A DNA stretch of 38,040 bases from Clostridiales bacterium (GTDB taxonomy: Bacteria > Bacillota > Clostridia > Christensenellales > Aristaeellaceae), in assembly GCA_004557905.1 (NCBI GenBank), contig SFFH01000032.1, positions 1 to 38,040 on the forward strand, written 5' to 3'. Numbering within the stretch: the stretch's first letter is position 1; each line of letters opens with the position of its first letter. This document shows, piece by piece, positions 16,505 to 24,179 of the stretch. A program made the translations under genes and the position numbers. The notes under the pieces were generated by a model, which was not told the origin of the DNA, did not search any database, and worked only from the letters and a program-made list of their open reading frames with translations.

Positions 16505-16610
16505 TTCGAGCCCTCCTGCCTAAGGCCATTGGCTATGGCATCGGGGCCACGCCGGGAAACCGGCCAAGGGTTGCAAGGGAAACGGTGCAGCCTTCCTGTT
16601 TGAAAAGGAG
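16505..16610 (+). promoter_or_regulatory. Molybdenum cofactor (Moco) riboswitch
   Basis: The 427-bp gap before modA begins with a structured leader resembling the Moco RNA motif: CCCTCC (about 16511), the hairpin GCCATTGGCTATGGC, CGGGGCCACGCC, the GNRA-type stem CCGGGAAACCGG (about 16552-16563), CCAAGGGTTGCAAGGGAAACGG and a closing AAAAGGAG. Such leaders precede molybdate transport and cofactor-synthesis genes, exactly what follows here. High Moco (or the tungsten form) would be expected to switch expression off through the terminator at 16656-16693. Boundaries are approximate and no covariance model was run. The rest of the gap (16694-16845) holds a second small hairpin (AAACGGC/GCCGTTT, about 16737-16757) and the modA ribosome binding site. 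Confidence 0.85.
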
Positions 16611-16655
16611 ACGGAATACGCATATCCAGGGCGCAGGGCGTCCCTGTTTGTTGTG

Positions 16656-16693
16656 GTCCGCATCCTTTTTGGGGATTGCGGGCTTTTGTTTTT
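16656..16693 (+). terminator. Expression-platform terminator of the Moco riboswitch
   Basis: GTCCGCATCC (16656-16665) pairs imperfectly with GGATTGCGGGC (about 16673-16683) around a T-rich loop, followed by TTTTGTTTTT. It lies about 165 nt upstream of modA and so would act as a transcriptional off-switch for the riboswitch. Confidence 0.7.
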
Positions 16694-16859
16694 CCGGCGA
16701 ATTTCCGTCCCGTTTTTTGGCAATAGAAAACGGCCGAGCTGCCACTCAGCCGTTTCCTATCGATATGGGAGGAAGCCGCTGTCAGCCTCCTTCGCGCACC
16801 ATATCAGGAATATGATAGCGGCTTTCTCCCGGAAAATCAATATGTAAAGGAGAAAACCC

Positions 16860-17672
16860 ATGAAGATCCAGAAACTTGCCGCGCTTGTCATGGCGCTCGT
16901 GCTGAGCGCTGCCGTGCCCATGTGCGCCCATGCCGAAACGACCGAGCTGATCGTGTTCGCCGCCGCGTCCATGACCGAAACCCTGAACCAGATCGCCGGG
17001 CTGTACAAGAGCGTCGCGCCGGACGTGGAGATCGTCTACAACTTCGACTCATCCGGCACGCTCAAGACCCAGATCGAGGAGGGCGCGGACTGCGACCTGT
17101 TCATCTCCGCTGCGCCCAAGCAGATGAACGCGCTGGACATCACCTCCGAGGCCAACACAGCGGGGCTTGACTTCGTCCTGCAGGGCACCCGCATCAATCT
17201 GCTGGAGAACAAGGTCGCCCTTGCCGTGCCGGAGGGCAACCCGAAGAAAGTGACCTCCTACGATCAGCTGATCGAGGGCCTCAAGGCCGGCAGCCTCATG
17301 CTGGCCATGGGCAACGCCGACGTGCCGGTCGGCCAGTACACCCAGAAGATTCTGGCGTACTACGGCGTGAGCGAGGAGGAGCTGGCCGCCGCCGGCGTGA
17401 TCACCTACGGCTCCAACGTCAAGGAGGTCACCACGCAGGTCACCGAGGCGACGGTGGACTGCGGCATCATCTACGGCACCGACGCGTATTCCGCGGGCCT
17501 GACCGTCGTGGATACCGCTACCGCCGAGATGTGCGGCCAGGTCATCTATCCGGCCGCCGTGCTCAAGATCACGAAGAACGAGGAGGCCGCCAGGGCGTTC
17601 CTTGATTACCTGACCGGCGAAGAGGCCAGCGCTGTGTTTGAGAGCGTCGGCTTCAGCCCGCTGTCCAGGTAA
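16860..17672 (+). CDS. modA: Molybdate ABC transporter substrate-binding protein
   Basis: Secreted or surface-bound protein capturing molybdate or tungstate for ModBC. It is 270 aa with an N-terminal signal peptide (cleavage after AHA, about residue 25). Family hallmarks: FAAASMTETLNQIA, with Ser residues of the oxyanion pocket, VYNFDSSGTLKTQI and CDLFISAAPKQM. There is no clear lipobox, unusual for a Gram-positive binding protein. ATG has AAAGGAG 7 nt upstream. First gene of the molybdenum operon under the Moco riboswitch. A strong hairpin (17687-17711) follows and probably sets a higher ModA:ModB ratio. Confidence 0.95.
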   Translation: MKIQKLAALVMALVLSAAVPMCAHAETTELIVFAAASMTETLNQIAGLYKSVAPDVEIVYNFDSSGTLKTQIEEGADCDLFISAAPKQMNALDITSEANTAGLDFVLQGTRINLLENKVALAVPEGNPKKVTSYDQLIEGLKAGSLMLAMGNADVPVGQYTQKILAYYGVSEEELAAAGVITYGSNVKEVTTQVTEATVDCGIIYGTDAYSAGLTVVDTATAEMCGQVIYPAAVLKITKNEEAARAFLDYLTGEEASAVFESVGFSPLSR

Positions 17673-17686
17673 CGTCCTTTCCTTCT

Positions 17687-17711
17687 GGCAGGCGGCGGTT
17701 TGCCGCCTGCC
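17687..17711 (+). terminator. Intercistronic hairpin between modA and modB
   Basis: Perfect 10-bp stem GGCAGGCGGC/GCCGCCTGCC with a 5-nt loop but no U tract (followed by CCTTGC). More likely an mRNA-stability or partial attenuation element than a full terminator, since modB has no promoter of its own. Confidence 0.55.
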
Positions 17712-17757
17712 CCTTGCTATGAAGTGGCAGCGGGCACGACCCGCTGAGGGTGAGCAT

Positions 17758-18432
17758 ATGGATTGGTTTCCTCTGATCAACTCGCTGCGCATCGCGGGCA
17801 TCAGCACGGTCATCATCTTCTTTCTGGGCATCTTTGCCGCCTACTACATCGCCAAGGCGCCGCGCCTTGTGAAGGGCATCCTCGACGTGGTGCTGACCCT
17901 GCCGCTGGTGCTGCCGCCGACGGTCGTGGGCTATCTTCTCTTGCGCTTGCTCGGCCCCAAGCGCGTGATCGGCGCGTGGGTGCTTAAGCACTTCGGCGTC
18001 AAGCTGACCATGACCTGGTGGTCGGCCATCTTCGCCACGACGGTCGTCATCTTCCCGCTCATGTACCGCACGGCGCGCGGCGCGTTTGAATCCTTCGACG
18101 AGACGCTGGCCTACGCCGGACAGACGCTGGGCCTCTCGGGTACCTACATCTTCTGGCGCATCCGCATGCCGTACTGCCGCCAGGGCATTCTGGCCGGCAC
18201 GGTGCTCTCGTTCGCGCGGGCGCTGGGCGAATACGGCGCGACGAGCATGATTGCCGGATACACGCCGGGACGCACGGCGACCATCTCCACGACCGTCTAC
18301 CAGCTCTGGCGGACCAACAACGACGCGCTCGCCTTTCGGTGGGTCATGATCAACATGGCCATCTCCGCCGTGGTGCTGCTGGCGGTCAACATGCTGGAAA
18401 AGAAGCAGCGCGCAGGAAGGAGGGCTGCGTAA
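17758..18432 (+). CDS. modB: Molybdate ABC transporter permease
   Basis: 224 aa integral membrane protein with about five to six hydrophobic segments (for example STVIIFFLGIFAAYYIA and VVLTLPLVLPPTVVGYLL). The permease EAA loop is seen around ARALGEYGATSMIAGYTPG, where it docks on ModC. Length is normal (about 220-230). ATG at 17758 follows GAGGGTGAGC. Its stop codon abuts the modC start with no gap, so translation is coupled. Confidence 0.95.
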   Translation: MDWFPLINSLRIAGISTVIIFFLGIFAAYYIAKAPRLVKGILDVVLTLPLVLPPTVVGYLLLRLLGPKRVIGAWVLKHFGVKLTMTWWSAIFATTVVIFPLMYRTARGAFESFDETLAYAGQTLGLSGTYIFWRIRMPYCRQGILAGTVLSFARALGEYGATSMIAGYTPGRTATISTTVYQLWRTNNDALAFRWVMINMAISAVVLLAVNMLEKKQRAGRRAA

Positions 18433-19470
18433 ATGGCCCTCCATGTGGATATCGAAAAGACGCTCGGGAGCTTCCATCTGAAGGTGAAGTTTGAAGCTGG
18501 CAATCACGTGCTCGCCCTGCTGGGCGCCTCCGGATGCGGCAAGAGCATGACGCTCAAGTGCATCGCCGGCATCGAGACGCCGGACAGGGGCCGCATCGTG
18601 CTCGACGGCACGACGCTCTTTGACAGCGAGGAGCGCGTGAATCTCCCGCCGCAAAGGCGCAGGGTGGGCTACCTCTTCCAGCAGTACGCGCTGTTCCCGA
18701 ACATGACCGTCGCGCAGAACATCGCCTGCGGCGTGCGGGAGAAGAAGGACGCCCGCGCGCAGGTGGAGGAGATGATCCGGGCGATGCACCTGGAGGGCTT
18801 GGAGCACAAGAAGCCGCATCAGCTCTCCGGCGGGCAGCAGCAGCGCGCGGCGCTCGCGCGCATCCTGGTCAACGCGCCGGAGGTGCTGCTGCTGGACGAG
18901 CCGTTTTCCGCGCTGGACAGCCATCTGCGCTTTCAGCTGGAAAATGAGGTGCGCAGCGCCATCCGCCGCTTCGGCAAGACCGTGCTGCTCGTCTCGCACA
19001 ACCGCGACGAGGTCTTCAGGCTCTCGGACGCCATCGCCATCATGAACGGCGGCGCCCTCGAGACGATCGGCGACAGGAAGACTGTCTTTGCCGACCCGAA
19101 GACGGTCAGCGGCGCGATCCTCACCGGCTGCAAGAACGTCGCGCGGCTTGAAAAGCGCGGCGAGCGCCTAGCGCATGTTCCCGACTGGGGCGTGACGCTC
19201 CAGACAAGCCGGGACATCGGCGAGGCCACGCACCTCGGCGTGCGCATGCACGACATCCTCGCGGGTACTCAGGGCCCGAACGCGCTGCGCTGCGAGGTCG
19301 TCGAGGAGATCGAGAACCCGTTTTCCTATACCATCATGCTCAGGCCGATGGGCGCGCCGCAGGCCAGACCCATCGGCTGGGAGCTTGACAAGGACACATG
19401 GCACAGGCGCAGAGCGGACACCGTGACGGTCTGCCTGCCGCCGGCACATATTCTGCTGCTCAGGGAGTGA
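18433..19470 (+). CDS. modC: Molybdate ABC transporter ATP-binding protein
   Basis: 345 aa cytosolic ATPase energising molybdate uptake. Walker A GASGCGKS (about residues 32-39), Q loop in YLFQQYALFP, signature LSGGQQQR, Walker B VLLLDEP and the switch His in LLVSHNRDE are all intact. The C-terminal third (about 235-345) is the regulatory MOP/TOBE-like region of ModC, consistent with the full length. It starts immediately after modB and ends 5 nt before moeA. Confidence 0.95.
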   Translation: MALHVDIEKTLGSFHLKVKFEAGNHVLALLGASGCGKSMTLKCIAGIETPDRGRIVLDGTTLFDSEERVNLPPQRRRVGYLFQQYALFPNMTVAQNIACGVREKKDARAQVEEMIRAMHLEGLEHKKPHQLSGGQQQRAALARILVNAPEVLLLDEPFSALDSHLRFQLENEVRSAIRRFGKTVLLVSHNRDEVFRLSDAIAIMNGGALETIGDRKTVFADPKTVSGAILTGCKNVARLEKRGERLAHVPDWGVTLQTSRDIGEATHLGVRMHDILAGTQGPNALRCEVVEEIENPFSYTIMLRPMGAPQARPIGWELDKDTWHRRRADTVTVCLPPAHILLLRE

Positions 19471-19475
19471 AGACG

Positions 19476-20690
19476 ATGAAAGAGACCATGGACTATTCCT
19501 CCGCGCGCGACCTGCTGCTGGCGCGCGTTGGGCCGGCCGCGGCGGAGCGCGTGCCGCTTGACCGCTGCGCGGGGCGCGTGCTGGCGCAGGACCTGATCGC
19601 GGCGGAAAACATCCCGCCGTTTGACCGCTCGCCCTACGACGGCTACGCCTTCCGGGCGCAGGATACACAGGACGCGTCCAGGGCGCATCCGGTGACGCTT
19701 GACATTCTCGAGGAGATTCCCGCGGGCGCGGTGCCGACAAAGGAGATCGTCCCGGGGACGGCGGCGAAGATCCTTACCGGCGCGCCGATTCCGCCGGGCG
19801 CGGACTGCGTGTGCATGTACGAGAAGACAGCGTTCACCAGGGAGACCGTCACGCTCTTTGCGCCCATGCGGCCGGGCGCAAACGTGGTGCGCGCGGGCGA
19901 GGACGTGAAGCGGGGTGCGGTGCTCGCGCGCCGGGGCGACGTGATCGACGCCGGCATCGCGGGCACGCTCTGCGCGCAGGGCGAGGCGCAGCCGCAGGTC
20001 TACCGCAAACTGCGCGTGGGGCTGATCTCCACGGGCAACGAGGTTGTGGAGGCCGAAACGGCGCCCCAGCCGGGCAAGATCCGCAATTCCAACCGCCACG
20101 CGCTCGCTGCCGCGCTTCAAAAGGAGGGCATGGAGCCGGTATACCTGGGCCTGGCGGGCGACGAGACGCCGAACATCGCGCGGCTGATCCAGGCGGGGCT
20201 GGCCTCCTGCGACGCCGTGCTGCTGACCGGCGGCGTGTCCGTGGGCGATTACGACCTGACCCCGGCCGCGATGGAAGCGTCCGGAATCGGGATTCTCGTG
20301 CGCGGCGTAAACCTCAAGCCGGGCATGGCCTGCGCCTACGGCGTGAAGGACGGGAAGCCGGTGTGTGGCCTGTCCGGCAATCCGGCGAGCGCGCTGACCA
20401 ATTTCTACTGCATCGCGCTGCCCGTGCTCCGGAAGCTGGCGGGAAGAAACGACCCCATTCCGGCGGAAATCACGGTGACGCTTCACAACGGCTTTACCAA
20501 GAAGAGCCCCGGCACGCGCGTGCTGCGCGGACGGCTCGATCTCTCCGACGGAACGGCGAGGATGATCCTGCCCGAGGATCAGGGCAACGTGGTGCTCTCC
20601 AGCACCATCGGCTGCGACGTGATGGCCATCGTGCCCGCGGGCAGCGGCCCGCTCCCCGCAGGAACTGTGCTGAAAGGATTTGTGCTATGA
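19476..20690 (+). CDS. moeA: Molybdopterin molybdotransferase MoeA
   Basis: Inserts molybdate into adenylylated molybdopterin, releasing AMP. It is 404 aa, a standard MoeA: N-terminal domain I/II with NIPPFDRSPYDGYAF (catalytic Asp region), VRAGEDVKRG, and domain III (MoCF-biosynthesis fold, about 178-320) with ISTGNEVVE, KIRNSNRHAL, LTGGVSVGDYD and LSGNPASALTNF. The C-terminal beta domain IV is present. The start is 5 nt after modC; its TGA overlaps the next ATG (ATGA), so translation is coupled. Could alternatively serve tungsten cofactor. Confidence 0.95.
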   Translation: MKETMDYSSARDLLLARVGPAAAERVPLDRCAGRVLAQDLIAAENIPPFDRSPYDGYAFRAQDTQDASRAHPVTLDILEEIPAGAVPTKEIVPGTAAKILTGAPIPPGADCVCMYEKTAFTRETVTLFAPMRPGANVVRAGEDVKRGAVLARRGDVIDAGIAGTLCAQGEAQPQVYRKLRVGLISTGNEVVEAETAPQPGKIRNSNRHALAAALQKEGMEPVYLGLAGDETPNIARLIQAGLASCDAVLLTGGVSVGDYDLTPAAMEASGIGILVRGVNLKPGMACAYGVKDGKPVCGLSGNPASALTNFYCIALPVLRKLAGRNDPIPAEITVTLHNGFTKKSPGTRVLRGRLDLSDGTARMILPEDQGNVVLSSTIGCDVMAIVPAGSGPLPAGTVLKGFVL

Positions 20691-21703
20691 AAAAGATTCC
20701 GGTCGAGCAGGCCGTCGGCATGACGCTCTGCCACGATATCACCAAGATGGTGGACGGCTTCAAGGGTGCGGCGTTCAGGCGCGGCCACGTCATCCGCGAG
20801 GAGGACATCGAGGAGCTGCTGAACATCGGCAAAAAGACTGTGTTCGTCTGGGAGGAGAACGCGGGCGAAATCCACGAGGAGGACTGCGCGCTGCGCATGG
20901 CCGCGATGGCCCCCGTGCAGGGCGCGCACTACACCGCGCCCTCCGAGGGCAAGGTGCTGCTGATGGCGGACACGCGCGGCATGCTGCGCGTGGACACGGA
21001 GCTGTTGCGGGAGATCAATTCCATCGGCGATATCACGATCTCCACCCTGCCGGATCACTACCCCGTGGAGTCGGGCGCGCGGCTGGCCAGCATGCGCATC
21101 GTGCCGCTGGTGACGAAGGAGGAGCAGATCATCGCTGCGGAGCGCTTGTGCGCGCAGAGGAAGCTGCTCGATCTGCGCCCGTATGCACACAAAAAAATCG
21201 GCGTGATCATCACCGGCTCGGAGGTCTACTCCGGCCGCATCAAGGACAAGTTTGAGCCGGTCGTGCGCCGCAAGATGGAAAGCTACCCCGCCGAGATCCT
21301 GGGCGTGACGATCTGCGACGACGACCTTGACATGATCATCAATAGCGCGAAGGCGTATCTGGCCAAGGGCGCGGACTTCCTGATCTTCACCGGCGGCATG
21401 TCCGTCGATCCGGACGACCTCACGCCCACGGCCATCCGCCGGCTCGGCGCGCAGGTCGTCTCCCACGGCGTGCCGTCCCAGCCGGGCAACATGACGCTGG
21501 TGGCGTACCTTTCCGACGTCGCGATTCTCGGCGTGCCGGGTGCGGCGATCAGTCTGCCCACAACGATCTTCGACGTGCTGCTGCCGCAGATCTTCACCGG
21601 GGACAAGCTGACGAAGGACGACCTGATCCGCCTCGGCGACGGCGGCCTGTGCCAGATGTGCAGGGCCTGCCACTTCCCCAACTGTACGTTTGGCAGGTAC
21701 TGA
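20687..21703 (+). CDS. MoeA-like molybdopterin-binding protein with cysteine-rich tail
   Basis: 338 aa. An N-terminal region of about 160 residues (IPVEQAVGMTLCHDITKMV, FRRGHVI) resembles MoeA domains I/II in reduced form. It is followed by a MoCF-biosynthesis domain with IGVIITGSEVYSGRIKDKFEP, FTGGMSVDPDDLTP and VPGAAISLP. The last residues, CQMCRACHFPNCTFG, hold four cysteines (C-x2-C-x2-C-x4-C) that could bind a metal or Fe-S cluster. This class of clostridial molybdopterin-binding proteins is usually of unspecified function; a role in the last steps of Moco (or Mo-bis-MGD/W) maturation is inferred from position. ATGA overlap with moeA; moaA follows 3 nt downstream. Confidence 0.85.
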   Translation: MKKIPVEQAVGMTLCHDITKMVDGFKGAAFRRGHVIREEDIEELLNIGKKTVFVWEENAGEIHEEDCALRMAAMAPVQGAHYTAPSEGKVLLMADTRGMLRVDTELLREINSIGDITISTLPDHYPVESGARLASMRIVPLVTKEEQIIAAERLCAQRKLLDLRPYAHKKIGVIITGSEVYSGRIKDKFEPVVRRKMESYPAEILGVTICDDDLDMIINSAKAYLAKGADFLIFTGGMSVDPDDLTPTAIRRLGAQVVSHGVPSQPGNMTLVAYLSDVAILGVPGAAISLPTTIFDVLLPQIFTGDKLTKDDLIRLGDGGLCQMCRACHFPNCTFGRY

Positions 21704-21706
21704 GCG

Positions 21707-22660
21707 ATGAAGGATCAATACGGACGGGAGATCAATTATCTGCGGCTCTCCGTCACCGAGCTGTGCAACCTGCGCTGCCGCTACTGCATGCCGGAAACCG
21801 GCGTGTGCAAGAAGCCGCACGAGGCGATGCTCACCGAGGACGAGATGATCGCCGCGGTCGAGGCAGCGGCGTCCCTGGGCGTGACGAAGCTGCGCATCAC
21901 AGGCGGCGAGCCGCTGGTCAAGCGCAACATCGTGTCCATCTGCGCGCGGGCGGCGAGGGTGCCGGGCATCTCCGAGGTCTGCATCACGACCAACGGCGTG
22001 CTGCTGCCCAAGCTCGCCAAAGGGCTGCGCTCGGCGGGCGTGACGCGCGTGAACCTGAGCCTGGACACGCTCAACGCCGACAAATACGCGCGCATCACGC
22101 GCATCGGACAGCTGGACGGCGCGCTGGCGGGCCTGCACGCGGCGCTTGACGCGGGCTTTGACAAGATCAAGATCAACGCCGTGCTCATCGGCGGCTTCAA
22201 CGACGACGAGATTGCGGACCTCGCGGAGCTGACGCGCACCTACCCCGTGGACGTCCGCTTCATCGAGCTGATGCCCATGGTGGACAGCCGGGAATTCGGC
22301 CCGGAGGCGTTCATCCCCTGCACCGAGGTGCTCAGACGCCTGCCGGACGCGGCGCCCGCAGCACCCGACGGCGGCGTAGCGCGGCTGTACCGTCTGCCGG
22401 GCGCGCAGGGCAGCATCGGCCTCATCAGCCCGGTGAGCGATCACTTCTGCGCGAGCTGCAACCGCATCCGCCTGACGGCGGACGGCAAGCTCAAGCCCTG
22501 CCTGCATTCCGCGGAGGAGATCTCGCTCAAGGGCCTCTCTCCCGAGGCAATGCGGGAGGCGATGCGCAGGGCCATTCTCGAAAAGCCGTCCTGCCATGCG
22601 GCGCTCTCCGCGACGCAGCATTCCCGGGCGGCGCGCAACATGAACCAGATCGGAGGATGA
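21707..22660 (+). CDS. moaA: GTP 3',8-cyclase (radical SAM)
   Basis: First step of Moco synthesis, converting GTP to 3',8-cH2GTP. It is 317 aa. The N-terminal radical-SAM cluster CNLRCRYC (CX3CX2C) and SAM motif ITGGEPLVKR are present. The second, substrate-binding cluster is at the C-terminus, CASCNRIRL...KPCL (CX2CX13C). The protein ends in a Gly-Gly (NQIGG), which is needed in MoaA. It starts 3 nt after the preceding stop. Confidence 0.97.
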   Translation: MKDQYGREINYLRLSVTELCNLRCRYCMPETGVCKKPHEAMLTEDEMIAAVEAAASLGVTKLRITGGEPLVKRNIVSICARAARVPGISEVCITTNGVLLPKLAKGLRSAGVTRVNLSLDTLNADKYARITRIGQLDGALAGLHAALDAGFDKIKINAVLIGGFNDDEIADLAELTRTYPVDVRFIELMPMVDSREFGPEAFIPCTEVLRRLPDAAPAAPDGGVARLYRLPGAQGSIGLISPVSDHFCASCNRIRLTADGKLKPCLHSAEEISLKGLSPEAMREAMRRAILEKPSCHAALSATQHSRAARNMNQIGG

Positions 22661-22664
22661 GCGC

Positions 22665-23156
22665 ATGCAGAACATGGAGGACTTTACGCACTTCAACGAC
22701 CAGGGCCGCGCGAGGATGGTGGACGTGGGCGACAAGGCGCCGTCCCACCGCACGGCCGTCGCCGGGGCGCGCGTGCTGGTGAGCCCGGAGACGTTCCGTC
22801 TGATCCAAACCGGCGGCATGAAGAAGGGCGACGTGCTCACCGTGGCGCAGATCGCGGGCGTGATGGGCGCCAAGCGCACGCCGGATCTCATTCCGATGTG
22901 CCACCCGATCGCCCTCACCGGCATCAACCTCGAGCTGTCCCTGGATGAGGCGCGCTGCGCGGTCGATATCCGCGCGACCGTCTCCTGCGACGGCAGGACC
23001 GGCGTGGAGATGGAGGCGCTCACGGCGGCGTCCACCGCGGCGCTGACGGTCTACGACATGTGCAAGGCCGTGCAGAAGGACATGGTCATCACCGACGTGC
23101 GCCTGCTTTCCAAAACGGGCGGCGTCCACGGCGACTTTGAGAGAAAGGAAGCGTAA
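22665..23156 (+). CDS. moaC: Cyclic pyranopterin monophosphate synthase
   Basis: Converts 3',8-cH2GTP to cPMP together with MoaA. It is 163 aa; hallmarks are MVDVGDKAPSHRTAVA, MCHPIALTGI and GVEMEALTAASTAALTVYDM. ATG at 22665 has GGAGG 8 nt upstream. Part of the tightly packed moa cluster; mogA starts 4 nt downstream. Confidence 0.97.
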   Translation: MQNMEDFTHFNDQGRARMVDVGDKAPSHRTAVAGARVLVSPETFRLIQTGGMKKGDVLTVAQIAGVMGAKRTPDLIPMCHPIALTGINLELSLDEARCAVDIRATVSCDGRTGVEMEALTAASTAALTVYDMCKAVQKDMVITDVRLLSKTGGVHGDFERKEA

Positions 23157-23160
23157 GACA

Positions 23161-23664
23161 ATGGCATACACGGCGGCAGTGATTACCGTCAGCGACAAGG
23201 GCGCGCGCGGCGAGCGTGAGGACAAGAGCGGCCCGGCGCTCTGCGCACTGGCGCTCGAGCATGGCTATGACGTGGTCTGCACGAGCATCATTCCCGATGA
23301 GATCGATCAGATCAAGGCTGAGCTGCTCCGGTGCTGCGATGAACTGGGCGTGCGCCTGGTGCTCACCACCGGCGGCACGGGCTTCTCCCCGCGCGACGTC
23401 ACGCCCGAGGCGACGATGGCCGTGGTCGAGCGCACGACGCCCGGCATTCCGGAGCTGATGCGCGCGGAGAGCATGAAGATCACCCCACGCGGCTGCCTCT
23501 CCCGCAGCGCGGCGGGCATCCGCGGCCGGTCGCTGATCATCAACCTGCCCGGCAGCCCCAAGGCGGCGAAGGAGAACCTCCTCGCCGTCATCGAGCCGAT
23601 CAAGCACGGGCTGGACATGCTCGCTTCCGAGGGCTCGGCGGACTGCGCCGCGCCGGAAAAGTGA
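23161..23664 (+). CDS. mogA: Molybdopterin adenylyltransferase (MogA/MoaB family)
   Basis: Adenylylates molybdopterin before metal insertion by MoeA. It is 167 aa with the single MoCF-biosynthesis domain: AVITVSDKGARGEREDKSG, LTTGGTGFSPRDVTPEAT and INLPGSPKAAKENL. AAGGAAG lies upstream within the end of moaC. MogA and MoaB are not separable by eye; the operon context supports the adenylyltransferase role. Confidence 0.93.
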   Translation: MAYTAAVITVSDKGARGEREDKSGPALCALALEHGYDVVCTSIIPDEIDQIKAELLRCCDELGVRLVLTTGGTGFSPRDVTPEATMAVVERTTPGIPELMRAESMKITPRGCLSRSAAGIRGRSLIINLPGSPKAAKENLLAVIEPIKHGLDMLASEGSADCAAPEK

Positions 23665-23675
23665 GGAGGATGGAG

Positions 23676-24074
23676 ATGGAGAAGACGATTCCTTCCATGG
23701 ACGCCTGGCTCAGGGAGGCCAAGGCGCATCCGGACGCCGGCAGGGTCGGCATGTATCTCACGCACAACGGCGTGGTGCGCGGCACGGCGAAGGCCATGGT
23801 GCGCCAGGGCGCGCAGAACGCGAAGCCCGTCACCGGCATGACCTTCTCCTACGACCGGGAAAGGATGGACGCGGCGATCGCCGAGACACTGGCCATGGAC
23901 GGCATTTTCTATGTGCGCGCCTGGCTGAACGAGGGCGAGCTGGCCGTGGGCGACGATATCATGTTCGTGCTCGTCGGCGGCGACATCCGCCCGCATGTGA
24001 TCGACGCGCTGCAGTTCCTGGTCGGCAAGCTCAAGAGCGAATGTGTGACCGAGCTGGAGCACAGCGCCCCATAA
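23676..24074 (+). CDS. moaE: MoaE-like molybdopterin synthase catalytic subunit
   Basis: 132 aa. The MoaE fold is recognisable in VGMYLTHNGVVRGTAKA, TFSYDRERMDAAIAE and the C-terminal helix RPHVIDALQFLVGKLKSE. The segment equivalent to the E. coli WKRE motif is not lysine-bearing here (CVTELEHSAP), so one of the two conserved active-site lysines appears absent. No moaD (sulfur carrier ending in Gly-Gly) is in this operon; it would have to be encoded elsewhere. I chose ATG at 23676, 6 nt after AGGAGG (23664-23669); starts at 23661 or 23670 overlap that site. Last gene of the Moco operon, with a terminator after it. A divergent MoaE variant is the best reading. Confidence 0.75.
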   Translation: MEKTIPSMDAWLREAKAHPDAGRVGMYLTHNGVVRGTAKAMVRQGAQNAKPVTGMTFSYDRERMDAAIAETLAMDGIFYVRAWLNEGELAVGDDIMFVLVGGDIRPHVIDALQFLVGKLKSECVTELEHSAP

Positions 24075-24084
24075 CACAAATTGA

Positions 24085-24110
24085 AAGCGCCGGATCTTCG
24101 GCGTTTTCTT
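24085..24110 (+). terminator. Terminator of the mod/moa operon
   Basis: AAGCGCCG (24085-24092) pairs with TCGGCGTTT (24098-24106, one G-U) and is followed by TTTTCTTG. It lies 10 bp after the moaE stop. Confidence 0.75.
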
Positions 24111-24138
24111 GTTTATTCGCACTGCATCATGCTATAAT
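24109..24138 (+). promoter_or_regulatory. Promoter of the FecCD-type transporter / siroheme operon
   Basis: Perfect TATAAT (24133-24138) with a weaker -35 TTGTTT (24109-24114) at 18 nt. The weak -35 suggests an activator or modest basal output; no operator was recognised. Confidence 0.55.
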
Positions 24139-24179
24139 ATCCGGGATTGCAGGAATTCAGCCGAAACGGGGAGATGACC

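Noticed and set aside
20579..23035. 818-codon minus-strand open frame opposite the moa genes
   Set aside because: Long only because of high GC3 in the genes beneath it; low-complexity His/Ala/Arg-rich product.
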